From Chitinophagaceae bacterium UBA1953 (GTDB lineage Bacteria; Bacteroidota; Bacteroidia; Chitinophagales; Chitinophagaceae), in assembly GCA_002336115.1 (NCBI GenBank), contig DDEN01000004.1:121933-185932 (forward strand): DNA of 64,000 nt, given 5' to 3'. Below the pieces are notes generated by a model. It saw only the letters and a program-made list of their open reading frames with translations, was not told the DNA's origin and made no database searches. Positions 9,749 to 18,661 of the stretch are shown one piece after another. Positions within the stretch are counted from its first letter, which is position 1. The number at the start of each line of letters is the position of its first letter. The position numbers were made by a program, and so were the translations under genes.

Positions 9749-10737
9749 GATGCAGCGCCAAGTTGTTTGATGACTGATTTAATTTGTTGCAGTTTATTCA
9801 GTTCTTCCAAATATAATTCTTCTGCTTGCATTAAGCTGATCAGTTGAAACTGTATTTCATCGCCGGGCTTTTTCTGTGCCAGCAATGAAAGATCACCAGC
9901 ACATACCTGCGTAATGCGGGGATATCCGCCAACAGTTTGTGCATCTGCCATCAACACAATCATTTCACCTGATGAGGTTAACTGAATAGTTCCTTCTGTT
10001 ACTGCAGATGAAATGATTTCACAATGCTTATTGGTTTTAAGAACATCGCCGTTTAAACGATATCCCATCCGGTTGCTTTGTGAACTGATGATGTATTTGC
10101 CTGATAAAAATTGTTGCTGCATATCTTCATCTAAATAATTCCATTCAGCACTTGTAATAACTCTGATTGTTTTTGTTTTGAAGGCAGGGGAGTGATCGTA
10201 CAGCTTTAGCTCAGCATTTGACCTTAATACATCCAGTAGTTGCTCTTGAGTATGATTTAACTTTCGATTTAATTCAACGACATCATTTTTCTTTAAAGGT
10301 CTTCCACGAAAACCACCGGCTTTGATTAATAAATCAGTTGAACTGCTGTTAAGAAATTCATCTGCTTTCATTCCTCCAGCAACAGCTATATAAAGTCTGA
10401 AGCCTTCACGTTGCTGTTTTAATTCAACGATTGATTTTTCTGCAATAAAAATGGGTTGATTTAATGGAATGTTTTGATTATTCTGTTGCGGTTGTAATCC
10501 GCCGCCTGTAAAAGCTGCAACAGTATCTTTCAGAAATAAAAAACGATGTGGCGATTGTGTTATTTCCATCACAGTTTCACACTCATTATTTCCAACAAGA
10601 ACATTTGCCAGCTTTGCAGAATACTGATCCATTGCCCCGCATTTGCTGATGCCGTATTGCAATGATCCAAACCTGCCGCAATCCTGCAGCGTGGTTAGGA
10701 AACCGCATTGTTCAATATGGATCAAGGATTGCTTCAT
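9745..10737 (-). CDS. pxpC: 5-oxoprolinase subunit C (biotin-dependent carboxylase-like, KipA family)
   Basis: The protein carries the KipA/PxpC signatures: GFLTTLQDCGRFGSLQYGIS at the N-terminus, GAMDQYSAKLANVLVGN, and YRLNGD and GGYPRITQV further on. The frame is open to an upstream ATG at 10800, but that start would overlap pxpB by about 60 bases. The ATG at 10737 gives 330 residues, begins with the family-typical MKQSLIHIEQ and lies 4 bases after the pxpB stop, so it is preferred. It partners with PxpB and PxpA in ATP-dependent pyroglutamate hydrolysis. Confidence 0.92.
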   Translation of the reverse strand: MKQSLIHIEQCGFLTTLQDCGRFGSLQYGISKCGAMDQYSAKLANVLVGNNECETVMEITQSPHRFLFLKDTVAAFTGGGLQPQQNNQNIPLNQPIFIAEKSIVELKQQREGFRLYIAVAGGMKADEFLNSSSTDLLIKAGGFRGRPLKKNDVVELNRKLNHTQEQLLDVLRSNAELKLYDHSPAFKTKTIRVITSAEWNYLDEDMQQQFLSGKYIISSQSNRMGYRLNGDVLKTNKHCEIISSAVTEGTIQLTSSGEMIVLMADAQTVGGYPRITQVCAGDLSLLAQKKPGDEIQFQLISLMQAEELYLEELNKLQQIKSVIKQLGAAS

Positions 10738-10741
10738 AACA

Positions 10742-11449
10742 TTAAACCAACGACAGGTTTGTAAATTCTTCTTTTGTAATAGAAACAAATTGTACTTCAT
10801 CTCCTGCTTTCAGCAAAAACGGATTTTCTTTCAGCCTGTTGAAAATTTTCAACGGAGTGCGGCCAATAATGTTCCAGCCGCCGGGAGTTGACATGGGATA
10901 AATTCCTGTTTGGCTTCCTGCAATTGCAACTGAACCTTCAGCAACAGTCAGTCTTGGTTTTGCTTTTCGTTTGGTAAATAGTTGCGGATCCAGGATGCCC
11001 ATGTAAGCAAAACCCGGAGTAAACCCTGTCATAAAAACTTTGTATGATACTGAACTATGCAACTGAATAATTTTTTCTTTTGTTAACCGTAATTGTTCTG
11101 ATAATTCTTCAAGATCATTTCCAAATTCTTCATCATAGCAAACCGGAATAATGTGCTTAATTGAATGCAGTGGGGCTTTGCTTAGTGAATCAACTGTTGC
11201 AAGTATGTTTTTAATTTGCTCTGTTACAGATTCGGCAATGGTGTTTTTTGTTTTGATGACTTTTTCCGGCTGATAAAAAACGGCAAGTGAATTATATGCC
11301 GGAACTGTTTCTGTAAAACCTTCAAATTTATTCTGTTCGAGCTGATTTTTTGCTTTTATAACCTGTTCATGTGTTGCAAAATCAATACTGTTCCCAAACG
11401 AAAGCAACAATGCTTTTTCGTTAAGTGATATAAAACTGATCTTGTACAT
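10742..11449 (-). CDS. pxpB: 5-oxoprolinase subunit B (KipI family)
   Basis: This 235-residue protein contains the KipI/PxpB signatures GFTPGFAYMG and PGGWNIIGRTP and a C-terminal cyclophilin-like domain. It is the first gene of pxpB-pxpC-pxpA-transporter; B and C are often adjacent or fused in other bacteria. The B. subtilis KipI homologue also inhibits the sporulation kinase KinA, a role not expected here. The leader between its start and the pyk terminator is about 35 bases and shows no clear TAnnTTTG box. Confidence 0.92.
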   Translation of the reverse strand: MYKISFISLNEKALLLSFGNSIDFATHEQVIKAKNQLEQNKFEGFTETVPAYNSLAVFYQPEKVIKTKNTIAESVTEQIKNILATVDSLSKAPLHSIKHIIPVCYDEEFGNDLEELSEQLRLTKEKIIQLHSSVSYKVFMTGFTPGFAYMGILDPQLFTKRKAKPRLTVAEGSVAIAGSQTGIYPMSTPGGWNIIGRTPLKIFNRLKENPFLLKAGDEVQFVSITKEEFTNLSLV

Positions 11450-11484
11450 GTAAAGTGAAAATACAAAATCAATTATAACAAAAA

Positions 11485-11510
11485 GCCCCGACTTTTAATA
11501 CAGTCGGGGC
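11485..11510 (-). terminator. Rho-independent terminator of pyk
   Basis: A 9-bp stem, GCCCCGACT with AGTCGGGGC, encloses an 8-base loop. On the minus strand it is followed by TTTTTGTT. It lies 24 bases past the pyk stop and just before pxpB, so it separates the glycolytic unit from the 5-oxoprolinase operon. Confidence 0.85.
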
Positions 11511-11533
11511 CTGGATATTTTCGATTATTGCAA

Positions 11534-12964
11534 TTAATCTACAATAGTAATCTTGATAAGATTTGTTGGAAGTTGTAAATGTACAGGCGTACTTCCTGTA
11601 TTCACTACAATATCACCGGAACTGATGATGCCTTTTCCTTTCAGAATGTGTACCTGGTCGGCAATAATGCTGTCAACACTTACTTCCCCGCTATAATAGA
11701 AAGCAGTAACACCCCAACTTAAACTTAACTGGTTCAGCAAAGAACCTTCTCTGGTGAAAATATACAGCGGAGCTTTTGGACGGAAACTGCTCAACATAAA
11801 ACCGGTATATCCGCTTTGTGTTGTGCCAATCAAAGCATTGGCATTTACATCTTTTGCAATTTCACAGGCATTATAACAGATCGCATCACTTAAAAAAGAA
11901 GGAGAATGCGACTGTGGTTTTAAATCTTCCTCACGGTCGTAATGATAATAAGAGCTTGCTTCAACTTCTTCAATAATCTTACTCATTGTTTCCACAACCA
12001 ATGCAGGATGGTCACCGGTTGCAGTTTCTCCACTTAACATTACAGCATCCGTTCCTTCCAGTACAGCATTTGCAACGTCGGTAATTTCACTCCTGTTCGG
12101 CTTCATACGGTCAATCATGCTTTCCATCATCTGCGTTGCAACGATAACGGGTTTTGCACGATGAATACATTTCTTAATAATATCTTTCTGAATAAGCGGT
12201 ACCTGCTCAACCGGCAGCTCAACACCAAGATCGCCACGGGCAATCATGATGCCATCGCTTTCAATAATGATGTCACGGATGTTTGCAACAGCTTCCGGTT
12301 TTTCAATTTTGGCAATGATTTTTGTTTTACTCTTACGTTCTTCCAGTTTATTACGGAGGATGATAATATCTTTTACATTACGCACAAAAGAAAGGGCAAT
12401 CCAGTCGAGTTGCTGATCGATAATAAATTCAAGATCAAGCAGGTCTTTTTCTGTAAGCGCTGGTAATGAAATTTTTGTATCGGGTAAGTTGATACCTTTT
12501 TTCGACGAAAGCTTTCCTCCAAGAATTACCTGTACCTGCACATCGTTCTCACGGGTAATGCCAACAACTTTCACTTCCAGTTTTCCATCATCAATTAAAA
12601 TAATATTACCCGGTTTTACATCTTTATGAAGGTTGGGATATGAAACGTAAATACGCTCTTTTGTTCCTGTTAATTTTTCATTTGTAAAAGTAAGAATATC
12701 GCCTTCTTTTACTTCAATGGCTCCGCCCTCCATTTCTCCAACACGAAGTTTGGGGCCTTGCAGATCGCCAAGTATGGCAATGTGAAGCGATTCATTTTTA
12801 TTAATGTTACGGATATGCTCAATGATGGCTGCTTTATCTTCATGCGAGCCATGCGAAAAGTTTAAGCGGAATACATTTACACCTGCTTTTACCAGTTCAA
12901 GCAATTTCTCATATGTATCGCAAGCCGGACCGACTGTTGCGACGATTTTTGTACGACGGTTCAT
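11534..12964 (-). CDS. pyk: Pyruvate kinase
   Basis: The enzyme converts phosphoenolpyruvate and ADP to pyruvate and ATP, the last step of glycolysis. It starts with TKIVATVGPA, has NVFRLNFSHGSHE, the catalytic Lys region IIAKIEKPEA, the signature IMIARGDLGVELP, and the C-terminal allosteric-type domain. Its 476 residues are normal. It lies 53 bases downstream of pfkA on the same strand, so the two committed glycolytic enzymes are probably expressed together. A strong terminator follows. Confidence 0.97.
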   Translation of the reverse strand: MNRRTKIVATVGPACDTYEKLLELVKAGVNVFRLNFSHGSHEDKAAIIEHIRNINKNESLHIAILGDLQGPKLRVGEMEGGAIEVKEGDILTFTNEKLTGTKERIYVSYPNLHKDVKPGNIILIDDGKLEVKVVGITRENDVQVQVILGGKLSSKKGINLPDTKISLPALTEKDLLDLEFIIDQQLDWIALSFVRNVKDIIILRNKLEERKSKTKIIAKIEKPEAVANIRDIIIESDGIMIARGDLGVELPVEQVPLIQKDIIKKCIHRAKPVIVATQMMESMIDRMKPNRSEITDVANAVLEGTDAVMLSGETATGDHPALVVETMSKIIEEVEASSYYHYDREEDLKPQSHSPSFLSDAICYNACEIAKDVNANALIGTTQSGYTGFMLSSFRPKAPLYIFTREGSLLNQLSLSWGVTAFYYSGEVSVDSIIADQVHILKGKGIISSGDIVVNTGSTPVHLQLPTNLIKITIVD

Positions 12965-13017
12965 TTTTGTTTCTGCCTTTAGCTGTTATTGATTCAGGTG
13001 TGTTTCAACAGTTATAA

Positions 13018-14001
13018 TTAACTGGCAAGAATTTTCACAATCTTCATCCATTCTTCGCTCACCCTTTGTTTTGCTTTTACAGCTTTGTCAAGTGGCGTAT
13101 AATGAAGCCGGTTGTTTACAATTCCTATCATCATATTGTATTTTCCTTCAAGTAATGCTTCTACAGCAGCGTATCCCATGCGGCTTGCAATTAACCTGTC
13201 GATACACGATGGTGCTCCGCCACGTTGTATATGTCCAAGGATACAAACCCTTGTATCAAGATGCGGCATTCGTTCTTTAATAATTTCTGCAACCTCGTTT
13301 GCACCTCCTGTTTCATCGCCTTCTGCAACCACAATCATATTTACAAGCTTGTGCCGGCTTTCTTTTTCTTCAAGCGAGTCAACTACGGTTTCAATATCTG
13401 TTTTTGTTTCAGGAATAAGAACGTGTTCAGCGCCTGTTGCAATACCACTGTGTAATGCAATATATCCGGCATCACGCCCCATCACCTCAATTACAAATAA
13501 GCGGTCATGTGCATCGGCTGTGTCACGAATTTTATCAATTGCTTCAACTGCAGTATTCACGGCAGTATCAAAGCCAATGGTAAAATCAGTTCCGGCAATG
13601 TCTTTATCAATTGTTCCGGGTAAACCAATACATGGAATATCGTATTCGTTTGAAAAACGTTGAGCTCCACGGAAACTTCCGTCGCCACCAATAATCACCA
13701 AACCATCAATACCGTGTTTTTTAAGATTTTCGTAAGCGATTTTTCGCCCTTCGGGTTCGTAAAATTCTTTACAACGTGCAGTTTTTAAGATAGTACCGCC
13801 ACGCTGAATAATGTTTGAAACGCTGCGGCTGTGCATTGGAACAATATCATCATCCAGCATTCCCTGGTACCCACGCATAATTCCAAAAACTTCTATATTG
13901 TTATAAAGAGCTGTTCTTACAACTGCCCTGAGGGCAGCATTCATGCCTGGTGAATCTCCTCCCGAAGTAAGTACACCAATCTTTGTAATTTTTTTGTTCA
14001 T
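13018..14001 (-). CDS. pfkA: ATP-dependent 6-phosphofructokinase
   Basis: The enzyme phosphorylates fructose 6-phosphate to fructose 1,6-bisphosphate. It has GVLTSGGDSPGMNAA at the N-terminus, GGDGSFRGA (the Gly typical of ATP use rather than pyrophosphate use) and GLPGTID. The catalytic loop reads TIDKD where most bacterial ATP enzymes have TIDND, so both aspartates are kept and the residue between them is changed. VMGRDAGYIAL and LGHIQRGGAPS are also present. Its 327 residues are typical. It is the first gene of pfkA-pyk. Confidence 0.96.
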   Translation of the reverse strand: MNKKITKIGVLTSGGDSPGMNAALRAVVRTALYNNIEVFGIMRGYQGMLDDDIVPMHSRSVSNIIQRGGTILKTARCKEFYEPEGRKIAYENLKKHGIDGLVIIGGDGSFRGAQRFSNEYDIPCIGLPGTIDKDIAGTDFTIGFDTAVNTAVEAIDKIRDTADAHDRLFVIEVMGRDAGYIALHSGIATGAEHVLIPETKTDIETVVDSLEEKESRHKLVNMIVVAEGDETGGANEVAEIIKERMPHLDTRVCILGHIQRGGAPSCIDRLIASRMGYAAVEALLEGKYNMMIGIVNNRLHYTPLDKAVKAKQRVSEEWMKIVKILAS

Positions 14002-14081
14002 TGTAAATCAATTAGAAAAGAATAAGATTCTTCATTTGCCTTTCATGGTACAGTATAACCGTTAACAGGTTTATCAGGCCG

Positions 14082-14089
14082 CAAAAGTA
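14082..14089 (-). promoter_or_regulatory. -7 box for pfkA-pyk
   Basis: The minus strand reads TACTTTTG, matching TAnnTTTG, about 80 bases before the pfkA start. A TTG lies 16 bases further upstream (14106-14108), slightly closer than usual. It would serve the divergently oriented glycolytic unit. Confidence 0.45.
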
Positions 14090-14164
14090 AGGAAATGAGC
14101 GATAACAATTGTTCGTCATTTCCTCTCAAACGTTTGCAGTACCTTGGTTTAAAATTAATTTTTT

Positions 14165-16270
14165 ATGAAGATTCTGTGTATTCTCCTGCTGGCGGGCACT
14201 TTTTTGATAAAAGCCGCTGCCCAGATTAACTATCCAATAACCAAAAAGGGGTCAGTTACTGATAACTATCATGGCACTGTGGTGGCCGATCCTTATCGCT
14301 GGCTGGAAGATGACAACAGTGAAGAAACAAAAGCATGGGTTACAGAAGAAAACAAAGTAACCTTTGATTACCTCAGCAAAATTCCGTTTCGTGAAAAAGT
14401 AAAAGCAAGATTGAGTGAAATGTGGAATTATCCACGCATTGGTTCTCCATCAAAAGAAGGTGAGTGGTATTACTTTTTTAAAAATGAAGGGTTACAGAAC
14501 CAGAGCATTATGTACCGTCAAAAAGGATTAAACGGTATTCCTGAAATTTTTGTTGATCCCAACAAATTATCAGTTGATGGTACCGCTGCACTTGGCGGAA
14601 CAACTTTTTCAAAAAACAGCAAATACTTTGCCTATCAACTTGCACAAAGCGGCAGCGACTGGCAGGAAATTTATGTGATGGATGTTGCCACAAAACAAAT
14701 CCTTGCCGATAAAATTCAGTTTGTAAAGTTCAGCGGTATTTCATGGAAAGGTGATGAAGGTTTTTATTACAGCCGTTACCCGCAGCCCGATGAAAAAAGC
14801 AAACTGAGCAAACAAAACCAGTTTCATTCGGTTTATTATCACAAAATGGGAACACCACAAAGCGATGATGTGCTGATTTTTGTTGATAAAGAACATCCGC
14901 TGCGTAATGCAGGTGCAGGTTTAACAGAAGATAACCGTTTTCTCCTGTTAAGCACAACAGAAGGAACAAGTGGTAATGAAATATGGGTGAAGGATATCAA
15001 AGCAGGTCAGAAAGAATTTTCATTGCTGGTACCTGGTTTTAAAACCGAACCTGATGTAATTGAAAATGTGGGCGATAAACTGTTGCTCAAAACAAATGAC
15101 GGAGCTCCTAATTATAAAATTGTTTTAGTTGATCCCAAACATCCCGAACCAGACAATTGGAAATTAGTGATACCCGAACAAAAAGAAGTGCTGCAGGGTG
15201 TTGGTACTGCTGGTGGTTATTTATTCTGCTCTTACCTGAAAGATGCTTCAACAAAAGTGTATCAATACACACTTACAGGAAAGCTTGTAAGAGAAATAAC
15301 ATTGCCTGGCATTGGTACTGCCAGTGGATTTGGCGGCAAAAAAGAAGACAAAGAATTTTTCTACACCTTTACTTCATATACCCAGCCACCAACTATTTAC
15401 AGGTACAATATTGCAACAGGTGTTTCATCTCTTTTCCGCAAAACAGAAACCAAATTCAAAAATGAAGATTACGAAACCAAACAGGTTTTCTTTACAAGCA
15501 AGGATGGTACAAAAGTGCCTATGTTTCTATCGTACAAAAAAGGATTGAAGCTTGATGGTAACAATCCGGTACTATTGTATGGATATGGTGGTTTTAATAT
15601 TCCATCAACACCTGGTTTCAGCATCAGCAATGCATTCTGGATGGAGCAGGGAGGAATTTATGCAGTTGTAAATTTACGTGGCGGTAGTGAGTATGGCGAA
15701 GCCTGGCATAAAGCTGGTATGCTGCAGAACAAGCAAAATGTATTTGATGATTTTATTGGCGCTGCTGAATATCTTATTGCTGCCAATTACACCAATAAAA
15801 ACAAACTGGCAATTCGTGGTGGTTCAAATGGAGGTTTGCTTGTTGGCGCATGTATGACTCAACGTCCTGATTTGTTTAAAGTAGCACTACCTGCTGTTGG
15901 CGTAATGGATATGCTGCGTTATCATTTGTTTACAATCGGATGGGCATGGGCAACTGAATACGGCAGAAGCGATAATGCTGAGCAGTTCAACTATCTCATT
16001 AAATATTCTCCGTTACATAATTTTAAAGACGGCACTTCATATCCTGCAACATTGGTTACAACGGCTGATCATGACGACAGGGTTGTGCCTGCACATTCGT
16101 TCAAGTTTGCTGCCCGTATGCAGGAAGCAAATAAAGGAACTAATCCGGTGCTCATTCGTATTGAAACAAAAGCAGGGCATGGTGCGGGCAAACCAACCAG
16201 CAAGCAAATTGATGAAGCTGCCGATATCTGGAGCTTTGTGATGTTTAACATGGGAATGGAGATAAAGTAA
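14165..16270 (+). CDS. Prolyl oligopeptidase family serine peptidase (S9A), exported
   Basis: This 701-residue protein has a signal peptide (cleavage after about residue 19, AAAQ), a seven-bladed propeller region at about residues 75-420, and a C-terminal alpha/beta hydrolase domain. The catalytic triad can be read as S554 in GGSNGGLL, D637 in ADHDDRVVP (with R639 as the substrate-binding Arg) and H672 in AGHGAG. The enzyme should cleave short peptides after proline. Its length matches prolyl endopeptidases. It is a single gene with its own downstream hairpin. Confidence 0.94.
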   Translation: MKILCILLLAGTFLIKAAAQINYPITKKGSVTDNYHGTVVADPYRWLEDDNSEETKAWVTEENKVTFDYLSKIPFREKVKARLSEMWNYPRIGSPSKEGEWYYFFKNEGLQNQSIMYRQKGLNGIPEIFVDPNKLSVDGTAALGGTTFSKNSKYFAYQLAQSGSDWQEIYVMDVATKQILADKIQFVKFSGISWKGDEGFYYSRYPQPDEKSKLSKQNQFHSVYYHKMGTPQSDDVLIFVDKEHPLRNAGAGLTEDNRFLLLSTTEGTSGNEIWVKDIKAGQKEFSLLVPGFKTEPDVIENVGDKLLLKTNDGAPNYKIVLVDPKHPEPDNWKLVIPEQKEVLQGVGTAGGYLFCSYLKDASTKVYQYTLTGKLVREITLPGIGTASGFGGKKEDKEFFYTFTSYTQPPTIYRYNIATGVSSLFRKTETKFKNEDYETKQVFFTSKDGTKVPMFLSYKKGLKLDGNNPVLLYGYGGFNIPSTPGFSISNAFWMEQGGIYAVVNLRGGSEYGEAWHKAGMLQNKQNVFDDFIGAAEYLIAANYTNKNKLAIRGGSNGGLLVGACMTQRPDLFKVALPAVGVMDMLRYHLFTIGWAWATEYGRSDNAEQFNYLIKYSPLHNFKDGTSYPATLVTTADHDDRVVPAHSFKFAARMQEANKGTNPVLIRIETKAGHGAGKPTSKQIDEAADIWSFVMFNMGMEIK

Positions 16271-16275
16271 AACAA

Positions 16276-16457
16276 GTTCACACAAAGAAGCGAAGAATAC
16301 AAAGTACGCAAAGTAAAAATGTATAATTTTCATAGCCCCGTCTTTTAAGGCGGGGCTATCAGTTAAAATACACTGCGATTAGTCCTGCTTATCAGAGAGT
16401 TTCATTCATAAGTAAATCTTTGTTCTCTTTGTATTCTCCGTGAGCTTTGTGTGAAAC
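16276..16457. repeat. Imperfect inverted repeat flanking the prolyl oligopeptidase terminator
   Basis: Arm 1 (16276-16313) begins 5 bases after the stop codon and contains GTTCACACAAAG and GAATACAAAG. Arm 2 (16418-16457) contains their complements CTTTGTATTC and CTTTGTGTGAAAC. The arms enclose the hairpin at 16332-16359. The transcript could fold into a long two-layer structure. Confidence 0.65.
16332..16359 (+). terminator. Hairpin after the prolyl oligopeptidase gene
   Basis: The 9-bp stem ATAGCCCCG / CGGGGCTAT has a 10-base loop. No long T-run follows on the plus strand, so it is either a weak terminator or an mRNA-stabilising hairpin. Confidence 0.6.
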
Positions 16458-16556
16458 TAATTTGATAAACATTTTTAGATTGAAATCGGTAATTTCAGTG
16501 TGTTAATTGAGTTCGGAAGTTGAAACAATACAAACCCAGCCACAAATTTTCAACAA

Positions 16557-17456
16557 ATGAAAATTCTTGTAACCGGTGCAAATGGTTTACTTGGTCAGCA
16601 CCTCGTCCGTCAATTGGTTGATGAAGGAAAGTTCACCATTCATGCCAGCGGAAAGGGGCCAAACCGTCTTTCTTACGGCGAAAAAAACGGTGTGATTTAT
16701 CATGAGCTTGACATCACCGATTTCAAAGCGTCACAGAATTTAGTTGAAAAAATTTCTCCTCATATCATTATTCATGCAGCAGCAGTAACACAACCCAACG
16801 ACTGTGCTACAGATAAAACTCGTTGCTGGAAAACAAATGTCGGAGCAACCAGAACATTGCTGAGAGCTGCGCAGAAAACAAAATCTTATTTCATTTACAT
16901 CAGCACCGATTTTGTGTTTGATGGTGAAGAAGGCCCTTACGATGAGCATGCTGTTCCCAATCCTGTAAATGATTATGGCGAAAGCAAATTGCTTGCAGAA
17001 GAAATGGTGGAAATGAGTAACCTGCATTGGGCAATTGTGCGTACAGTGCTGGTGTATGGCGGAAAAGTTCCGGGCGGCAGACCTAATTTTATTCAATGGG
17101 TAAAAGACAAACTCCTTGCAGGCGAACAGGTAAAAGTGGTGGATGACCAACTGCGTACACCTACTTACGTTGAAGACCTTGCAAAAGGAATTGTGCTTGT
17201 GCTGATGAAACATGCAAAAGGTGTTTATCATATTTCGGGAAAAGATTTATGTACACCTTACCAACTGGCAATAATGGTTGCTAATATTTCCGGACTTGAT
17301 ACATCATTGATTGAACGTGTTACAGGCGATGTGTTTAAAGAGCCTGCACGCCGGCCATTGAAGACAGGTTTTATTATTACAAAAGCTGTGAAAGAACTGG
17401 GCTATGTTCCCGTAAAACTGGAAGAAGGAGTGAAGAAGGTGCTGGAATTGGGGTGA
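16557..17456 (+). CDS. RmlD-like NAD(P)-dependent sugar nucleotide reductase
   Basis: This is an extended short-chain dehydrogenase. The Rossmann motif GANGLLGQHL lies at residues 7-16, followed by HAAAVTQPNDC and the catalytic region YISTDFVFDG...YGESKLLAEE, which contains the YxxxK motif. The overall pattern matches RmlD (dTDP-4-dehydrorhamnose reductase) substrate-binding proteins. It stands alone, without rmlA, rmlB or rmlC nearby, so a rhamnose role is not proven. Confidence 0.8.
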   Translation: MKILVTGANGLLGQHLVRQLVDEGKFTIHASGKGPNRLSYGEKNGVIYHELDITDFKASQNLVEKISPHIIIHAAAVTQPNDCATDKTRCWKTNVGATRTLLRAAQKTKSYFIYISTDFVFDGEEGPYDEHAVPNPVNDYGESKLLAEEMVEMSNLHWAIVRTVLVYGGKVPGGRPNFIQWVKDKLLAGEQVKVVDDQLRTPTYVEDLAKGIVLVLMKHAKGVYHISGKDLCTPYQLAIMVANISGLDTSLIERVTGDVFKEPARRPLKTGFIITKAVKELGYVPVKLEEGVKKVLELG

Positions 17457-17525
17457 TATTTAATTATCAGAAAACAATTGATAAGATGCGTCGAAGGGAG
17501 TTTTGCAAGCATGAAAGTAATCAAG

Positions 17526-17610
17526 ATGTCTGACGTTTTCAACGTCCTGACACCAGCCACCGAAATTTATAGTGGCTTATGGTATCAGGACAACGCAGTT
17601 GTCGGATACC
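17526..17610. repeat. Composite palindromic repeat, TGTCTGACG / CCTGACACCAGCCAC family
   Basis: The stretch holds nested inverted repeats: GACGTT/AACGTC; CCTGACACCAGCCAC opposite GTGGCTTATGGTATCAGG; and GGTATC...GATACC with inner GACAAC/GTTGTC at 17581-17610. GACACCAGCCACC is found inverted at 53741-53753. It fills most of the 212-bp gap between the RmlD-like gene and ctlX, which converge here. Confidence 0.6.
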
Positions 17611-17668
17611 TTAATGATTTACGTTGAAATTTAAAACTTTGTGTATTTCTACATCTATTCTTCGCAGT

Positions 17669-18580
17669 TCAAATAACAGGCAAAAACACTTCAGCCATCA
17701 TACATCTTGCACTTCCGCCACCATTGGCTTCAATAGTTGATAAATCAGCATGAATAATGGGATTGAAACTTTCAAGTTCTTTTATCTGTTCAGGTGTAAG
17801 TGATGAATAAGCCTGTGTACTCATCACTAAAAACTTTTTGCCGCTTTTGTTTTGTACCTGCAGCATATTGCCTGCAAAATGATTCATCTGTTCATAACTG
17901 ATGTCAATAATTTTCTTGCCGCTTTTTTCAATCGTATCTGCAACATGTTTCCGTTCTTTTTCATTTGGAATGCTGTTTAAACAAATCACTGCATACTGGT
18001 CGGCAATGCACATCATTACATTGGTGTGATAAATTTCAGTACCGGTTTCGTCTGTACTTAAAAAATCGCACGACTGGTAATTCATTTCCCTGCACCATGT
18101 TTCAAAAACATCAGGATCAGTTCTTGGTGAAAGACAGGCATAAGCAATCCTGTTTTCCCGGTCAAGAACCATGCTTCCGGTACCTTCTAAAAACCTGTTT
18201 TCAAGTTCATGAAAACTGAAATCAATACTGTTGCTGATGCTGAACTTGCTGCTGATAGCATCAATTACATGCTGCTTTCTTTCGGCCCTTCGGTTCAATG
18301 CAAACATGGGGTAAAATATAATTGTTCCATCGCTGTGAAAACTGATCAAGTTGTTAGGAAAGATGCTGTCGGGTGTATGTGGTACAGGCGTGTCCTGTAC
18401 AACAGTTACATCAACACCAGCATCTGTTAATTGCTGAACAAGACCATCAAATTCAGTTGCTGCTTTTTGTTGTGCATCAGCATTTGTTCCCTGCTGCTGA
18501 AACGTATTGTTCACCGCAGTTTCGGCATTAAAACCAAAAGCAACCGGCTTAATCATTAAGATGTGTGAAGTTGTTTGCAT
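17669..18580 (-). CDS. ctlX: CtlX-like citrulline/arginine deiminase-family hydrolase
   Basis: This 303-residue protein has the guanidine-modifying (pentein) fold. It shows NNTFQQ near the N-terminus, the segment DSIFPNNLISFH, EGTGSMVLDR, HTNVMMCIAD (catalytic His region) and the C-terminal nucleophile Cys in GGGSARCMMAEVF. This pattern matches CtlX of Francisella, which hydrolyses citrulline. It lies 67 bases downstream of a larger arginine-deiminase-like gene, so the pair probably acts on arginine-related substrates in sequence. Whether it forms ornithine, CO2 and ammonia here is inference. Confidence 0.82.
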   Translation of the reverse strand: MQTTSHILMIKPVAFGFNAETAVNNTFQQQGTNADAQQKAATEFDGLVQQLTDAGVDVTVVQDTPVPHTPDSIFPNNLISFHSDGTIIFYPMFALNRRAERKQHVIDAISSKFSISNSIDFSFHELENRFLEGTGSMVLDRENRIAYACLSPRTDPDVFETWCREMNYQSCDFLSTDETGTEIYHTNVMMCIADQYAVICLNSIPNEKERKHVADTIEKSGKKIIDISYEQMNHFAGNMLQVQNKSGKKFLVMSTQAYSSLTPEQIKELESFNPIIHADLSTIEANGGGSARCMMAEVFLPVI

Positions 18581-18626
18581 AAACAGGAGTTAGAATTTAA
18601 AAGATAGAATTCAGAAATTGCATTAC

Positions 18627-18661
18627 TTATAACCTACAACTTATTACTTACAACTTATCTC
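18627..18661 (-). repeat. Seven-base-period array at the 3' end of the arginine deiminase-like gene
   Basis: On the plus strand the units are TTATAAC, CTACAAC, TTATTAC, TTACAAC and TTATCTC, each seven bases. The array begins inside the last codons of the gene: RDKL-stop is encoded by its last two units. It then runs into the 3' untranslated region. Confidence 0.75.

Noticed and set aside
13112..13663. A 183-codon plus-strand open frame inside pfkA
   Set aside because: It lies entirely antisense to a clear 6-phosphofructokinase gene and its Ser/Thr-rich translation has no recognisable domain.
13018..14001. Pyrophosphate-dependent phosphofructokinase
   Set aside because: GGDGS and PGTID are the ATP-type residues; pyrophosphate enzymes usually have GGDD and PKTID. 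Only the N-to-K change in TIDKD is unusual.
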